Below, piece by piece: positions 17,365-26,358 of a stretch of DNA of 32,298 nt; position 1 is the stretch's first letter, and each line of letters starts with the position of its first letter. The position numbers and the translations under genes are program-made. The stretch covers positions 2,267 through 34,564 of the forward strand of contig CAJUMM010000025.1 of the NCBI GenBank assembly GCA_910586955.1, written 5' to 3'. This stretch comes from an uncultured Lachnospiraceae bacterium (GTDB taxonomy: Bacteria > Bacillota > Clostridia > Lachnospirales > Lachnospiraceae). The notes beneath the pieces are model-generated. The model did not search any database and was not told the DNA's origin. It saw nothing but the letters and a program-made list of their open reading frames with translations.

Positions 17365-18696
17365 TTATAACAGTATTCTGATGGGATTTTCCAGCAGTTC
17401 CTTATAGTATTCCACAAACTGGGAGGCCAGAAGCCCGTCAATGATTCTGTGGTCTACGGAAAGCTGGATATTCATCATGGGACGGATGGCAATGGTATCC
17501 TCCCCTTCTGCGTCGGTAACAACTACCGGCGTTTTCCTCACGGAACTGATGGAGAGAATCGCAGCCTCCGGCGGATTGATGATGGCCGTAAAATTGCCGA
17601 TCCCAAACATCCCCAGATTGGAAATGGAGAAGGTCCCTCCGCTGTATTCTTCCGGTTTCAGCCGCCCGCTCTGGCCCCGTTCTACCAGGTCCCTTGTCTC
17701 TTCCGCAATCCTGCTCAAAGTTTTGTCCTGGGCATTTTTCACAACGGGCACCACCAGGCCGTTGGCTCCGGCAACTGCCATTCCGATATTTGTACTCTTA
17801 TAGTAAACGATGGAATCTCCCTCCAGAGCCGCGTTCATCTCCGGGAACTTAATCAGCGCCTGGGACGCCGCCTTGAGCATGAGATCCGACGCCGCTATCT
17901 TCCTGCCGCTCTTTTCATTGAGTTCCTTGCGGAAGGCGAAAAATTCCGTCATATCCACGCTGTCCGTAAAGTAGAGATGGGGAGCCGTAAACTTGCTCTC
18001 TGACAGCCGGTCGCCGATAATCTTTCTTACCCCGGCGTAGGGAACTGTCTTTTCCACCTGCCTGTCTTCGCTGCCATGCCCGGCGCTCTCCCGGGCGTCT
18101 GCCTGGGCGAGTACGTCTTTTTTCATGATCTTATGATTTACGCCGCTTCCCGCCACGCCGGACAGATCAATCCCCTTGGCTTTCGCAAGCTTCTTGGCAA
18201 GGGGGCTGGCCTTGATATCTCTCTCCGTAATTCCGTTCTCGAATCCGGTTCCTTCGATTCCCCCAAGGGAGGCGGGATCGATCTCGTTCTCCTCTACATA
18301 CTTTTTCGCCCGGGGGGTCAGCTTTAATTCCGAAGCATCCCTGGCTTCCGGAGCGGACTCCTCCCCCTCCTCTTTCTCTTCGTCAAAGCTGGCTTCCACC
18401 TGGGCGTCCGCCGCCGCCGCTGTGACATGGGCGGCCAGCGCCGCCTCCGGGTCCTCGGAAGCTTCCCCGATGACAGCAACCGGTGTCAGTACCGGAACGG
18501 TCTCGTCGGCCTCCAATACGATTTTTAAAAGGGTTCCCGAACAGTTGGCTTCCACGGTAACCACCGATTTATCCGTATGGGCGTCAAACAGGGGCTCGCC
18601 TTTTTCCACCCTGTCTCCCTCCTGCTTCAGCCATTCTACGATAGAACCTGTATCCTGGGTATATCCCAGTTTCGGCATAACGATAACTTTGGCCAT
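17365..18696 (-). CDS. lipoamide acyltransferase (E2) of a 2-oxoacid/acetoin dehydrogenase complex
   Basis: A 443-residue core enzyme that passes an acyl group from E1 to CoA. The lipoyl domain spans residues 1-78 with the lipoylated lysine at Lys43 (HTDKSVV). An acidic Ala/Glu linker runs to about 123. Two peripheral-subunit-binding-like modules then follow back to back: one at about 127-162 (LTPRAKKYVEENEID ... GITERDI) and one at about 164-196 (SPLAKKLAKAKGIDLSG ... IMKKDVLA). Most E2 proteins have one. The catalytic domain starts near 218 and ends with the active site His416 in SVDHRIIDG. Whether the acyl group is acetyl (acetoin or pyruvate) or longer is not shown by sequence. Confidence 0.94.
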   Translation of the reverse strand: MAKVIVMPKLGYTQDTGSIVEWLKQEGDRVEKGEPLFDAHTDKSVVTVEANCSGTLLKIVLEADETVPVLTPVAVIGEASEDPEAALAAHVTAAAADAQVEASFDEEKEEGEESAPEARDASELKLTPRAKKYVEENEIDPASLGGIEGTGFENGITERDIKASPLAKKLAKAKGIDLSGVAGSGVNHKIMKKDVLAQADARESAGHGSEDRQVEKTVPYAGVRKIIGDRLSESKFTAPHLYFTDSVDMTEFFAFRKELNEKSGRKIAASDLMLKAASQALIKFPEMNAALEGDSIVYYKSTNIGMAVAGANGLVVPVVKNAQDKTLSRIAEETRDLVERGQSGRLKPEEYSGGTFSISNLGMFGIGNFTAIINPPEAAILSISSVRKTPVVVTDAEGEDTIAIRPMMNIQLSVDHRIIDGLLASQFVEYYKELLENPIRILL

Positions 18697-18714
18697 TTTA
18701 CCATTCCTCCTTTA

Positions 18715-19695
18715 TTACAACAGCTTTTTCACAGCCTCGAGAATCGTGTTCTCGTTGGGTACAATCAGCTTTTCCAGCGCAGGGCTGAAGGGAATCGGCA
18801 CGTCCGGAGCGCACAGGCGGCTGATGGGAGCGTCCAGATCATAAAACACATCCTTCATCACGGAAGCCGTGATTTCCGCCGCAATGCCAAAGCTCTCGCA
18901 GCCCTCGTCCACGATGAGCAGCCGCCCCGTTTTCTTCACGGACTTGATAATGGTCTCTTTATCCAGGGGCACAATGGAGCGCAGATCAATGACTTCTACT
19001 CCGATTCCCTTCTTTTCCAGATGTTTGGCCACCGATACGCACTGGCCTACCTGAAAGCCCATAGCCGCTACCGTAACATCGCCGCCCTCGTGTACCACCG
19101 CCGCCTTATTAAGAGGCAGCAGCAGATTCTCATCCGCGTCGTCGGGAAGGTCGAACTGCATGCTGTAATGCTTCCTGTGTTCTATGACAATGACAGGATT
19201 ATTATCCCGGATGGCACTCTTTAACAATCCTTTGGCCGTGTAGGCGTCGGAGGCAACCACAATCTTCGCCCCCGGAAAATGGGCGATGGCAGCCGTGAGA
19301 TTCTGGGAATGCTGCGCCGCAGCCGCTCTCCCGGCTCCTATGGTGGTCCGGATAACCATAGGAAGGTTCTTCTGGCCGCCGGACATATAGCAGACCTTAT
19401 TCATCTGATTTACCACCTGATCCATAGCCACCAGCATGAAATCTTCAAACATAATTTCCGCTATAGGCCTCAGGCCCGTTAAGGCCATGCCGATACACAT
19501 GCCCGTAAAGCCTGCCTCACTGATGGGAGAATCCTTCATGCGGAGATCGCCGTATTTATCCCGGAGCCCTTTGGAGCATCTCCAGGTACCGTCGCCGACT
19601 CCGATATCTTCCCCGATCATCATAACCATATCGTCTCTGGCCATCTCCTCGTCCAGAGCTTCCAGTACTGCATCGCGATAATAAATTTTTCTCAT
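18715..19695 (-). CDS. 2-oxoacid/acetoin dehydrogenase E1, beta subunit
   Basis: A 326-residue transketolase-like beta subunit. It begins MRKIYYRDAVLEALDEEM and holds the cofactor-activating segment around MIGEDIGVGDG and SEAGFTGMCIGMAL. AAAQHSQNLTAAIAHFPG is typical of pyruvate, branched-chain and acetoin E1beta. I chose the ATG at 19695; a longer reading begins with TTG at 19713, but GGAGGGAAG lies between them at the right distance from the ATG. The E1alpha stop is only 14 nt upstream. Together the two subunits form the thiamine-dependent decarboxylating or cleaving component. Confidence 0.95.
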   Translation of the reverse strand: MRKIYYRDAVLEALDEEMARDDMVMMIGEDIGVGDGTWRCSKGLRDKYGDLRMKDSPISEAGFTGMCIGMALTGLRPIAEIMFEDFMLVAMDQVVNQMNKVCYMSGGQKNLPMVIRTTIGAGRAAAAQHSQNLTAAIAHFPGAKIVVASDAYTAKGLLKSAIRDNNPVIVIEHRKHYSMQFDLPDDADENLLLPLNKAAVVHEGGDVTVAAMGFQVGQCVSVAKHLEKKGIGVEVIDLRSIVPLDKETIIKSVKKTGRLLIVDEGCESFGIAAEITASVMKDVFYDLDAPISRLCAPDVPIPFSPALEKLIVPNENTILEAVKKLL

Positions 19696-19709
19696 CGGAT
19701 CTTCCCTCC

Positions 19710-20663
19710 TCAATCTACAAAAATATCCGTCATCAGCTCAGAGGCGTCCGGATAGGGACTCTCTGCGGCAAACCTGCATGCTTCTTCCAGTTCCAGATCG
19801 ATCCTGGTTTCTATCTCTTTCTGCTCTTCCTCTGTCAGATAGCCTCTCTCCAGAAATACCTTCAGGGGATCCTTCTTCTTCCACTCCTCCAGCTCTCCGG
19901 CCGGCCGGTATGCGCAGTTGTCGCTTCCGTTGTGGCCGTGGTGGCGGTAGGTTTTGCACTCTACAATAGACGGTCCTTTCCCCTTGCGGGCGTTTCCTAC
20001 CGCCTTCGACACGGTTTTGTAAACCGTCTCCACATCGTTCCCGTCGATGGTGTATCCCGGAATCCCATAGCCCACGGCCCGCTTTGCCAGATCATGCTCT
20101 TTTGTCACCCGCCGGCTGTCCACGGTGATTCCGTACAGATTATTCTCAATAATATATACAATGGGCAGATCCCATGCGGCGGCCATATTGACGCACTCGT
20201 GGAAGGTTCCCTCATTGGCAGCGCCGTCTCCAAAGAAACACAAGGTCACCTGATCCGTTCCCCTGTACTTGGCGCTGTAGGCCGCTCCTGTGGCCGTGGG
20301 GATTCCGCCTCCCACGATACCGTTGGCGCCGAGAATCCCCAGGTCCATAGCCATAATGTGCATGGAACCGCCTTTGCCTTTGGAATAGCCGGTAGCTTTT
20401 CCCAGGATCTCCGCCATCATCTTCTTCATATCCGCCCCGCGGGCTACCAGATGGCCGTGTCCGCGATGTGTGGAGCCGATATAATCCTGCTGCTTAATGG
20501 CTGCGCACGCTCCGGCCGCCACCGCCTCCTCACCAATGTACAGATGAGCCAGTCCGGCCATCTGCCCGTTTTTGTAAAATTCAAAGACTTCCTCTTCAAA
20601 TCTTCGAATCTTATACATATTTGTGTAAAACCCGACTGCAAGCTCTTTGGATATCTGATCCAT
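19710..20663 (-). CDS. 2-oxoacid/acetoin dehydrogenase E1, alpha subunit
   Basis: A 317-residue thiamine-diphosphate alpha subunit. STHRGHGHLVARGAD (64-78), GYSKGKGGSMHI, and the cofactor motif starting GDGAANEGTFHE at 145 and ending at Asn175 are all intact. The overall look (GIVGGGIPTATGAA) is closest to acetoin dehydrogenase and pyruvate E1alpha. The two groups cannot be separated safely by eye, so I give no symbol. The start is the ATG at 20663, 6 nt after AGGAAGG; a reading from 20684 has a poorer site. The 92-nt upstream gap is very AT-rich and shares a motif with the main operon promoter region, so an internal promoter is possible here. Confidence 0.94.
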   Translation of the reverse strand: MDQISKELAVGFYTNMYKIRRFEEEVFEFYKNGQMAGLAHLYIGEEAVAAGACAAIKQQDYIGSTHRGHGHLVARGADMKKMMAEILGKATGYSKGKGGSMHIMAMDLGILGANGIVGGGIPTATGAAYSAKYRGTDQVTLCFFGDGAANEGTFHECVNMAAAWDLPIVYIIENNLYGITVDSRRVTKEHDLAKRAVGYGIPGYTIDGNDVETVYKTVSKAVGNARKGKGPSIVECKTYRHHGHNGSDNCAYRPAGELEEWKKKDPLKVFLERGYLTEEEQKEIETRIDLELEEACRFAAESPYPDASELMTDIFVD

Positions 20664-20691
20664 TTCTATCCTTCCTTTCTTCATCTTATTT

Positions 20692-20740
20692 ATAATAATA
20701 TTTCATATTTATAATTATATTTTTTCTTGTAAAAAATATA
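20692..20740 (-). promoter_or_regulatory. AT-rich intergenic element before E1alpha, possible promoter or operator
   Basis: About 90% A/T. It contains the 16-mer TTATAATTATATTTTT (plus strand, 20709-20724), which also occurs at 28683-28698 just downstream of the main operon promoter. A TTTACA-like -35 lies upstream on the minus strand, but no well-spaced -10 stands out. It may be a second binding site for the GntR regulator; composition alone could also explain the match. Confidence 0.35.
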
Positions 20741-20755
20741 GTGCTTACCTGCACA

Positions 20756-21607
20756 TTAGAAATCTACCAGATCCGGATCAAAAGTATCTCCGTATTTTAC
20801 GGAAATCCCATTGATCTTTTCTATCTCATCCAAAGAAAGTTCAAAATCAAAAATTCTGGCATTCTCTTTGATACGCGCTTCATTTTTGGATTTCATAATG
20901 GGAATAATTTCCCGCTGTACCAGCCATCTTCCTATCACTCTTGCCGGGGAGACACCGTGATCCTTGGCAATGGCGCATACCGTTTCATCCCTCAGGCAGG
21001 CGCCTCCGTTGCCTCCGAAAGGCGCCCACCCTTCTACCGCAATCCGGTTCTCATGGCAGTAATTGACCAGTTCCACTCTCGGATAGCCGGGATGAATTTC
21101 AATCTGGTTCACCATAGGCATGATTTCCGCCGATTGCTTTAGCTCTTCCAGATGGTGTTCTTTAAAGTTGCAGACGCCTATGGCCCTGGCTTTTCCCTCT
21201 TTGTATATTTTTTCAAAAGCTCTCCAGGTATCCTCATTGAGGCGCTCCGCTTCCGCCCCATACTGTTTTCTGGTGGCCGGCCAATGGACCAGAAGCAGGT
21301 CAACCGCATCCATCTGAAATCTCTCCAGGGCGGCGTCAAAGGCTTTTAAGACCTTGTCATAGCCCCGGTATTCATTCCATATTTTTGTTGTCAGAATGAT
21401 TTCGTTTCTGTCAACCTTGGAATCCCTTACCGCCTTTCCCACCACCGCTTCGTTTTCATAGTAAGAAGCGGTGTCAATGATCCGGTAGCCGGCGTCAAGT
21501 GCGGCCATGATGGAATGGTAGCAATCCTCATCCAGTGACAAATAGGTCCCCAGAGCGATCCTGGGCAGCTCCATCCCGTTTGTCAATCTTATCTTCGTCT
21601 CGTTCAT
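20756..21607 (-). CDS. aldo/keto reductase
   Basis: A 283-residue NADPH-type oxidoreductase with the full catalytic tetrad: Asp45 (DTASYY), Tyr50, Lys75 (LTTKIWN) and His108 (LLVHWPA). GVCNFKEHHLEEL and the C-terminal cofactor segment IPIMKSKNEARIKENA are present. It is a cytosolic barrel enzyme of the 2,5-diketogluconate/glyoxal reductase type, reducing a sugar-derived aldehyde or ketone; the substrate is unknown. I set the start at MNETKIRL (21607) because GAGGGGAGAT precedes it, while an in-frame ATG at 21631 lacks a good site. It sits between the transporter genes and the lipoamide complex. Confidence 0.9.
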   Translation of the reverse strand: MNETKIRLTNGMELPRIALGTYLSLDEDCYHSIMAALDAGYRIIDTASYYENEAVVGKAVRDSKVDRNEIILTTKIWNEYRGYDKVLKAFDAALERFQMDAVDLLLVHWPATRKQYGAEAERLNEDTWRAFEKIYKEGKARAIGVCNFKEHHLEELKQSAEIMPMVNQIEIHPGYPRVELVNYCHENRIAVEGWAPFGGNGGACLRDETVCAIAKDHGVSPARVIGRWLVQREIIPIMKSKNEARIKENARIFDFELSLDEIEKINGISVKYGDTFDPDLVDF

Positions 21608-21637
21608 TCCCTGATCTCCCCTCTCACTCATCTGCCG

Positions 21638-22597
21638 TCACTGCCTCAGTTTGGGCTGCCGGCAGTCCATAATGATAATGGCCAGCAAAATCAGGCCCTC
21701 AAAGAATATTCTCATACTGGCCAGCATACCTACGGAGACAAGCACGCTGGACAGAGCGGTTATCATAACAGAACCCAGCAATCCTCCTACCAGGGAGCCC
21801 TTTCCTCCCGACATCTTAATTCCGCCGATGACCACTGCCGCCAGGGTCTGCATGGTATAGACATCACCCATATCCATACTTGCGCTCCGCACATATCCCA
21901 GCAGAATGATTCCGGACAGGGCGGCTATGACTGCGGATAATATGTAGGTGGAAATTACAACCAGATCCACTTGAATGCCCGCAAGCTTCGCGGCATTCCG
22001 ATTGCTCCCGCATAAAAATATTTTCTGTCCGTATCTTGTTTTTCTCAAAATCCATTCAAACAGGACTATGAAAATAATCGCGATCACCGTCATGGTCCGC
22101 AGCGGCCCAATCAGCGGTTTTCCCATGCTCACTAAAACACTGGGAATGTTCAGCGTAGGCATAGCCCTGGTGATTAAGGTATAAAAACCTACCACCACAT
22201 TGGATACGATCAGAGTCATTGCCAGGGGCGGTATCTTCAGCTTCTGCACGCCAATTCCATTGATAAAGCCCACAACCACGCCCGCAAATATTAGTATGGG
22301 AATCAGCAGAAGCAGTTTCACATTGCTGCCGTTACAGATTTTACCGGTAAGCAGGGCGCCCAGGGTTACCATGGCCCCGATGGAAAGATCCAGGCCAAAG
22401 CCGCCCACCATAATCACCAGGGATTGTCCGATGCACACAATGGCCAAAAAGCTGGCAATCATAAGAATGTTGTTAAAATTCCCCAGGAATCCGGGGCTTA
22501 AGGCTTCACCCAGGACAAACAGAATCACAATGGCAAGGATAACCGGATAATATACCTTTACCTTATCGGAAAATCTGTGTATTGAAGTTTTATCCAT
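21638..22597 (-). CDS. ABC transporter permease, RbsC type (second)
   Basis: A 319-residue membrane protein with about eight to ten hydrophobic segments. The family hallmark GGFGLDLSIGAMVTLGALLTG sits near residues 65-85, and VVIGGIKMSGGKGSLVGGLLGS comes later, as in the ribose/xylose/AI-2 permease family. It pairs with the permease encoded 19 nt upstream, so the importer would be a heterodimer, as in LsrCD. Imports an unphosphorylated solute using the neighbouring ATPase and lipoprotein. Confidence 0.95.
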   Translation of the reverse strand: MDKTSIHRFSDKVKVYYPVILAIVILFVLGEALSPGFLGNFNNILMIASFLAIVCIGQSLVIMVGGFGLDLSIGAMVTLGALLTGKICNGSNVKLLLLIPILIFAGVVVGFINGIGVQKLKIPPLAMTLIVSNVVVGFYTLITRAMPTLNIPSVLVSMGKPLIGPLRTMTVIAIIFIVLFEWILRKTRYGQKIFLCGSNRNAAKLAGIQVDLVVISTYILSAVIAALSGIILLGYVRSASMDMGDVYTMQTLAAVVIGGIKMSGGKGSLVGGLLGSVMITALSSVLVSVGMLASMRIFFEGLILLAIIIMDCRQPKLRQ

Positions 22598-22616
22598 TTA
22601 TTTTCTCCTCCTATAC

Positions 22617-23576
22617 TCAATCTAATCCGACGGCTTTCTTGGATCTCTTCATGAGTATGACCGAACCAAGCAGGCTTACCAGCAGAACCATGCCCGACCA
22701 GAAGCTCTGGCTGAAAGTATCCAATCCCAGGGCGACAATGACAGAGCTGACAAAGGTGAGGAACAAAATTCCCCAGAAGGCTCCCAAGCTGTGCCCCTGG
22801 CCGCCTGCCAGATCTACGCCGCCGATTACACAGGCCGCTATGCACTGCATACACATATCCGTACCGATGGTGGCATCTGCCGAATTAATCCCATATGTCA
22901 TCAGAATCCCCCCCAGGCCGCCAAAGAATCCGGCAATCATATAGGTATAAAGCTTAATCCTGCTTGTCTGAATGCCGGAGAAAAAGGCTTCTTTTTCGTT
23001 ATAGCCGGTGGCTCTGACCAGGATACCGAATTTGCTCTTCCAAATGAATGCCCCGATCAAGGCCACTGCCAGAATCGCGAAGGTTGCGATGGGAATCCCG
23101 GCTACTCCTGCCCGGTACCACTTCATCACGCCCTGGTGGGGATTCCCGCCCGGTTTCGGAAGTATAATAAGGGCAAGGCCTTCCAGAATCGTTGACATGG
23201 CAAAGGTGGCAAGCAGGGGCGGGATCCGCAGATAGCCTACCACGATCCCGTTAATCATCCCGATACCCACGCCCACGGCAAAGCACATCAGGATCACAAG
23301 AAGGGGATGGATGCCCCATGCGGTAAAGGTCACGCACAGCGTATTTACCACTGACAGCATAGTTCCCAGGGACAGATCAATGCCGCCGCTGATGATAACC
23401 ACCGACATTCCCACCGTCAGACAGATCAACGGCGCATTATTGATAGCCACACCCTTCATATAACTTAAAGTGAAGAAATTTTTTGTAACAAAAATATTGA
23501 TTACCACAAAAGCGGCAAAAAGAACAAATGCAGGGAAAGATGTGGATTTCACAGTTTTCTTCAAATAATTTCCCAT
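22617..23576 (-). CDS. ABC transporter permease, RbsC type (first)
   Basis: A 319-residue RbsC-family permease with the signatures VVIISGGIDLSLGTMLSVVN and CVIGGVDLAGGQGHSLGAFWG and about eight to ten membrane spans. The two permeases are the same length but clearly diverged, consistent with a heterodimeric channel. The gene begins 6 nt after the ATPase gene. The family moves pentoses, hexoses, polyols, autoinducer-2 and related compounds, so the substrate class is sugar-like but not fixed. Confidence 0.95.
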   Translation of the reverse strand: MGNYLKKTVKSTSFPAFVLFAAFVVINIFVTKNFFTLSYMKGVAINNAPLICLTVGMSVVIISGGIDLSLGTMLSVVNTLCVTFTAWGIHPLLVILMCFAVGVGIGMINGIVVGYLRIPPLLATFAMSTILEGLALIILPKPGGNPHQGVMKWYRAGVAGIPIATFAILAVALIGAFIWKSKFGILVRATGYNEKEAFFSGIQTSRIKLYTYMIAGFFGGLGGILMTYGINSADATIGTDMCMQCIAACVIGGVDLAGGQGHSLGAFWGILFLTFVSSVIVALGLDTFSQSFWSGMVLLVSLLGSVILMKRSKKAVGLD

Positions 23577-23582
23577 ATCTTC

Positions 23583-25073
23583 TTACACCTCCCTGTACAT
23601 ATTCATAGATGCCAGCGATATATTATCTTCCGTTATCTTATCGCCGCTCAATACCGCCGATATCTTCCCCTCGTACATCACCAGTATTTTTGACAGCTTT
23701 GCATTTTTCGTGAGTTCCACCAGCTCTTCGTCATCGCTGGATACCATCAGCACTGCCGTCCCCTCATCGGCCAGCTGATACAGAATCTGGTGTACCTCTC
23801 TTCTGGCCTGCACATCGATCCCCTTGGTGGGATCATCCGCCAGGAATACCTTCGGCTTTACATCCGTCCACCGGGCCAGAATCACCTTCTGCTGGTTTCC
23901 CCCGGAAAGCTCCAGGATAGACTGCCTGTCGTTGTGGTATTTCACGTTAAATTGCTGAAACAGGCCGTTTACATCCCGTTTCGGGCCTTTCAGGGTTACG
24001 TGTGATACCGCCCTGGCATTTTCAGCCAAAGACCGTTCTCCGAACGCGCCTTCGTTCACTCTGTCGCCTGACACAAACGCAAGGCCGCCTTTCACCGCCT
24101 GGGTCACATTGTGATAGGTCTTCTCACTGCCGTCGTATTTGTATCGGACAGGCCCTAAAAGTCCAAACAGCTGTCTCACCAGAGTCGCCTGCCCATGTCC
24201 CTGCAGACCGGCCACCCCTACGATCTCACCCTTTTTCAGCGTGAAGGAAACCGATCCCTCAAATCCCTGCAGATTCATGCCGGAAACCTCCAGAATATTT
24301 TCCCGGTTCTCCTCCTCCGGTTCCGCGGGGTCTTCCTGTTTCCCGGCTGCCGCCGTGATATCTCTTCCGGTCATATAGGACAGCAGCTGTTCTTCCGACG
24401 CTTCCGTCATCTTCAAGGTTTCTACCGTAACCCCGTTTCTGACAACGGTCACCGAATCACATATGGTGTATAATTCCGGCATACGGTGGGTAATAAACAG
24501 GATAATGCAGCCTTTATCCTTTAATTCTTTTAACGCCCGGTCAACCTTTTCCACATCCTTCCTGTATAGGGCAGAAGTAATTTCGTCAACGATTAAAATT
24601 TCCGGTTCCTGTATCAGCGCTTTTGTCAGCTCAACCATGTATTTTTCATTCGGAGCTAATTCTGAAACGTTTTTTTCAAGCAGATGTTCCAGTTCAAACC
24701 TTGCCAGGGCATTTTTTGCGATCTCATAAGCTTTTCTTTTATCCGCGAACAATCCTTTCGCGGGCAGTTCACACAGACACAGATTTTCCGCAATGGAAAG
24801 ATTATGCAGCAGGCTCAATTCCTGCGATGTGATGATGATTCTTCTTTTCTTGGCTTCTTTTGTGGACTTAAAATAACAATTTTCTCCGTCCAGAGTGATT
24901 TCTCCCTTATCTTTGGAGACCATTCCTCCCAGGATCTTGGTAAGCGTACTTTTTCCCGAACCGTTTCCCCCGAGAATTCCTCTAATTTCACCATGCTCTA
25001 CTTCAAAATTAATGGCTTCCAAAGCAACCACCTTGCCAAAAGCCTTTTGGACATCTTTAAAAATCAGGCTCAT
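23583..25073 (-). CDS. sugar ABC transporter ATP-binding protein, RbsA type
   Basis: A 496-residue double nucleotide-binding protein. The first domain has a good Walker A (GGNGSGKST, residues 35-43) and Walker B (EILIVDEITSAL), but its signature motif is degenerate (ELAPNEKYMVE instead of LSGGQ). The second has a degenerate Walker A (GLQGHGQATLV), an intact LSGGNQQKVILAR and Walker B (VFLADDPTKGID). This asymmetry is common in RbsA/XylG proteins. It is preceded by an 85-nt gap with a strong hairpin after the lipoprotein gene. Confidence 0.95.
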   Translation of the reverse strand: MSLIFKDVQKAFGKVVALEAINFEVEHGEIRGILGGNGSGKSTLTKILGGMVSKDKGEITLDGENCYFKSTKEAKKRRIIITSQELSLLHNLSIAENLCLCELPAKGLFADKRKAYEIAKNALARFELEHLLEKNVSELAPNEKYMVELTKALIQEPEILIVDEITSALYRKDVEKVDRALKELKDKGCIILFITHRMPELYTICDSVTVVRNGVTVETLKMTEASEEQLLSYMTGRDITAAAGKQEDPAEPEEENRENILEVSGMNLQGFEGSVSFTLKKGEIVGVAGLQGHGQATLVRQLFGLLGPVRYKYDGSEKTYHNVTQAVKGGLAFVSGDRVNEGAFGERSLAENARAVSHVTLKGPKRDVNGLFQQFNVKYHNDRQSILELSGGNQQKVILARWTDVKPKVFLADDPTKGIDVQARREVHQILYQLADEGTAVLMVSSDDEELVELTKNAKLSKILVMYEGKISAVLSGDKITEDNISLASMNMYREV

Positions 25074-25095
25074 TTAATGCTCCCTTCTACCATGT

Positions 25096-25135
25096 GCCGC
25101 AATGGCCCTGCGCGAAACCGCAGGACCATTACGGC
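25096..25135 (-). other. strong RNA hairpin between the binding-protein and ATPase genes
   Basis: Two 17-nt arms (25096-25112 and 25119-25135) with a 6-nt loop. In minus-strand RNA all 17 positions pair, two as G-U. The plus-strand version would have two mismatches, so the structure favours the operon transcript. No U-run follows. Hairpins at this place usually protect the upstream mRNA, so the abundant binding protein is made in excess (family pattern; inferred here). Confidence 0.7.
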
Positions 25136-25158
25136 TCACCGCCAGTCTCCTGATTATT

Positions 25159-26358
25159 TTATTTGAAATAAGAAGCAACCTGCTCCTGGGTGAACGGAAT
25201 GCTCAGGCAATAGGACTCCTCCTGGCCCTCACAAAGCTCAAGAGCCTCATCAAGAGAAAGTACCTTGGTATTATATCCCTCCAGGAACGGCGCATTGGGA
25301 TCGCCGTCATTGGTCACCACATAGGTGGGGTCGAAATAAACCGTATTGACAAGGGTTTCATCAAAGGGATTTCCTGACAGCTTGGACTCGTCCACCTCTC
25401 TTCCCTGAAGCTGGAGAACCGCAAAATGGATCGCAGCGCTGGAAATGGATGTGTCGGAAGGTACCGTACAGCAATTCAGGCCGTGTTCTTTCCAAAGCTT
25501 AAAGAACAAATGGGTATAATCCCCGTTCATTACCTCCGGCATTTCATGGCCCGCATTCTCACAGGCATAGATAACTCCCTCTCCGCCTTCCTCCGTATAC
25601 ACAGCGTCAATATCGGAATACGTAGAACAGAATGTGGACATTACGGACTGGGTCTCCGTGGCGGACCAGCTGCCCGGCGCCGCTGCCATGATCTCAATCT
25701 TGCTGTTTTCCGCTATTGCCGCCTGCATGGCTTCTTCTCTCAGGCTCGCTGCATCAACGCCAACCGTACCCGGGATCTCCACCATCGGTACCGTGCCCTC
25801 AGCGTCCTTGAAATAATCGGCAATAAATTTCCCTGCAATGCCTCCGTAAGCAATCTGGCTGTTGGAAACCGCATAGGTACCTTCCACCGCAATTACATCG
25901 TTGCATATAACCACGATGATGCCGGCATCCAAAGCGTCCTGAATAACCGCTTCTATGGATGCGGAAGACAAGGGATTGATGACGAGGGCATCACAGCCCG
26001 CGCTGATCATCTGGTTAATCTGATTTAACTGCTCTGTGGTATCGTTATTGCAGCTGCTCAGAATGTAGTCGCTGATCACACCTGACGCCTTGTACTCTTC
26101 CAGGGTGTTCTCCGCGTTCTCAAGGAAGGAGGATCTCCACGCATTTCCTATGTAGGGATTGGAAAAACCGATTACAAAGCCGTCCTCCTTGGCCGCCGCA
26201 TCGGTATCACCGCTCTCTGCAGGGGTACCTGTCTCCGTTTCAGTTTGTGCTTCATTGTTTCCGGATGTCTGCTGGTCGTCTTTCCCCCCGCATCCTGCTA
26301 ACGCTCCCACAGCTATGACCATCGCTGCCATCAGCGCCGCAACTCTTTTCAGTTTCAT
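25159..26358 (-). CDS. sugar ABC transporter substrate-binding lipoprotein
   Basis: A 399-residue periplasmic-binding-protein-like lipoprotein. It has a basic N-terminus, a hydrophobic stretch and the lipobox LAGC with Cys23 as the lipid anchor, then a Gln/Glu/Thr-rich linker to about residue 58. The binding domain starts at about 61 with FVIGFSNPYIGNAWRSSF, and DALVINPLSSASIEAVIQDALDAG identifies the RbsB-like type (Periplasmic_binding_4 class). It captures the substrate outside the membrane for the RbsA/RbsC-type components encoded next. Ribosome site AAAGGAGAA. A TATAAT-like box upstream (26391-26396) lacks a good -35. Confidence 0.94.
   Translation of the reverse strand: MKLKRVAALMAAMVIAVGALAGCGGKDDQQTSGNNEAQTETETGTPAESGDTDAAAKEDGFVIGFSNPYIGNAWRSSFLENAENTLEEYKASGVISDYILSSCNNDTTEQLNQINQMISAGCDALVINPLSSASIEAVIQDALDAGIIVVICNDVIAVEGTYAVSNSQIAYGGIAGKFIADYFKDAEGTVPMVEIPGTVGVDAASLREEAMQAAIAENSKIEIMAAAPGSWSATETQSVMSTFCSTYSDIDAVYTEEGGEGVIYACENAGHEMPEVMNGDYTHLFFKLWKEHGLNCCTVPSDTSISSAAIHFAVLQLQGREVDESKLSGNPFDETLVNTVYFDPTYVVTNDGDPNAPFLEGYNTKVLSLDEALELCEGQEESYCLSIPFTQEQVASYFK

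Noticed and set aside
20741..20755. Possible terminator after the aldo/keto reductase gene (GTGC/GCAC stem then a T-run)
   Set aside because: The stem has only 4 pairs, too weak for intrinsic termination, though the T-run is real.
2059..25377. Many plus-strand open frames over the catabolic run, some over 200 codons
   Set aside because: All lie antisense to genes with clear family motifs, and they arise from the codon bias of the minus-strand genes; none shows family features or ribosome sites.
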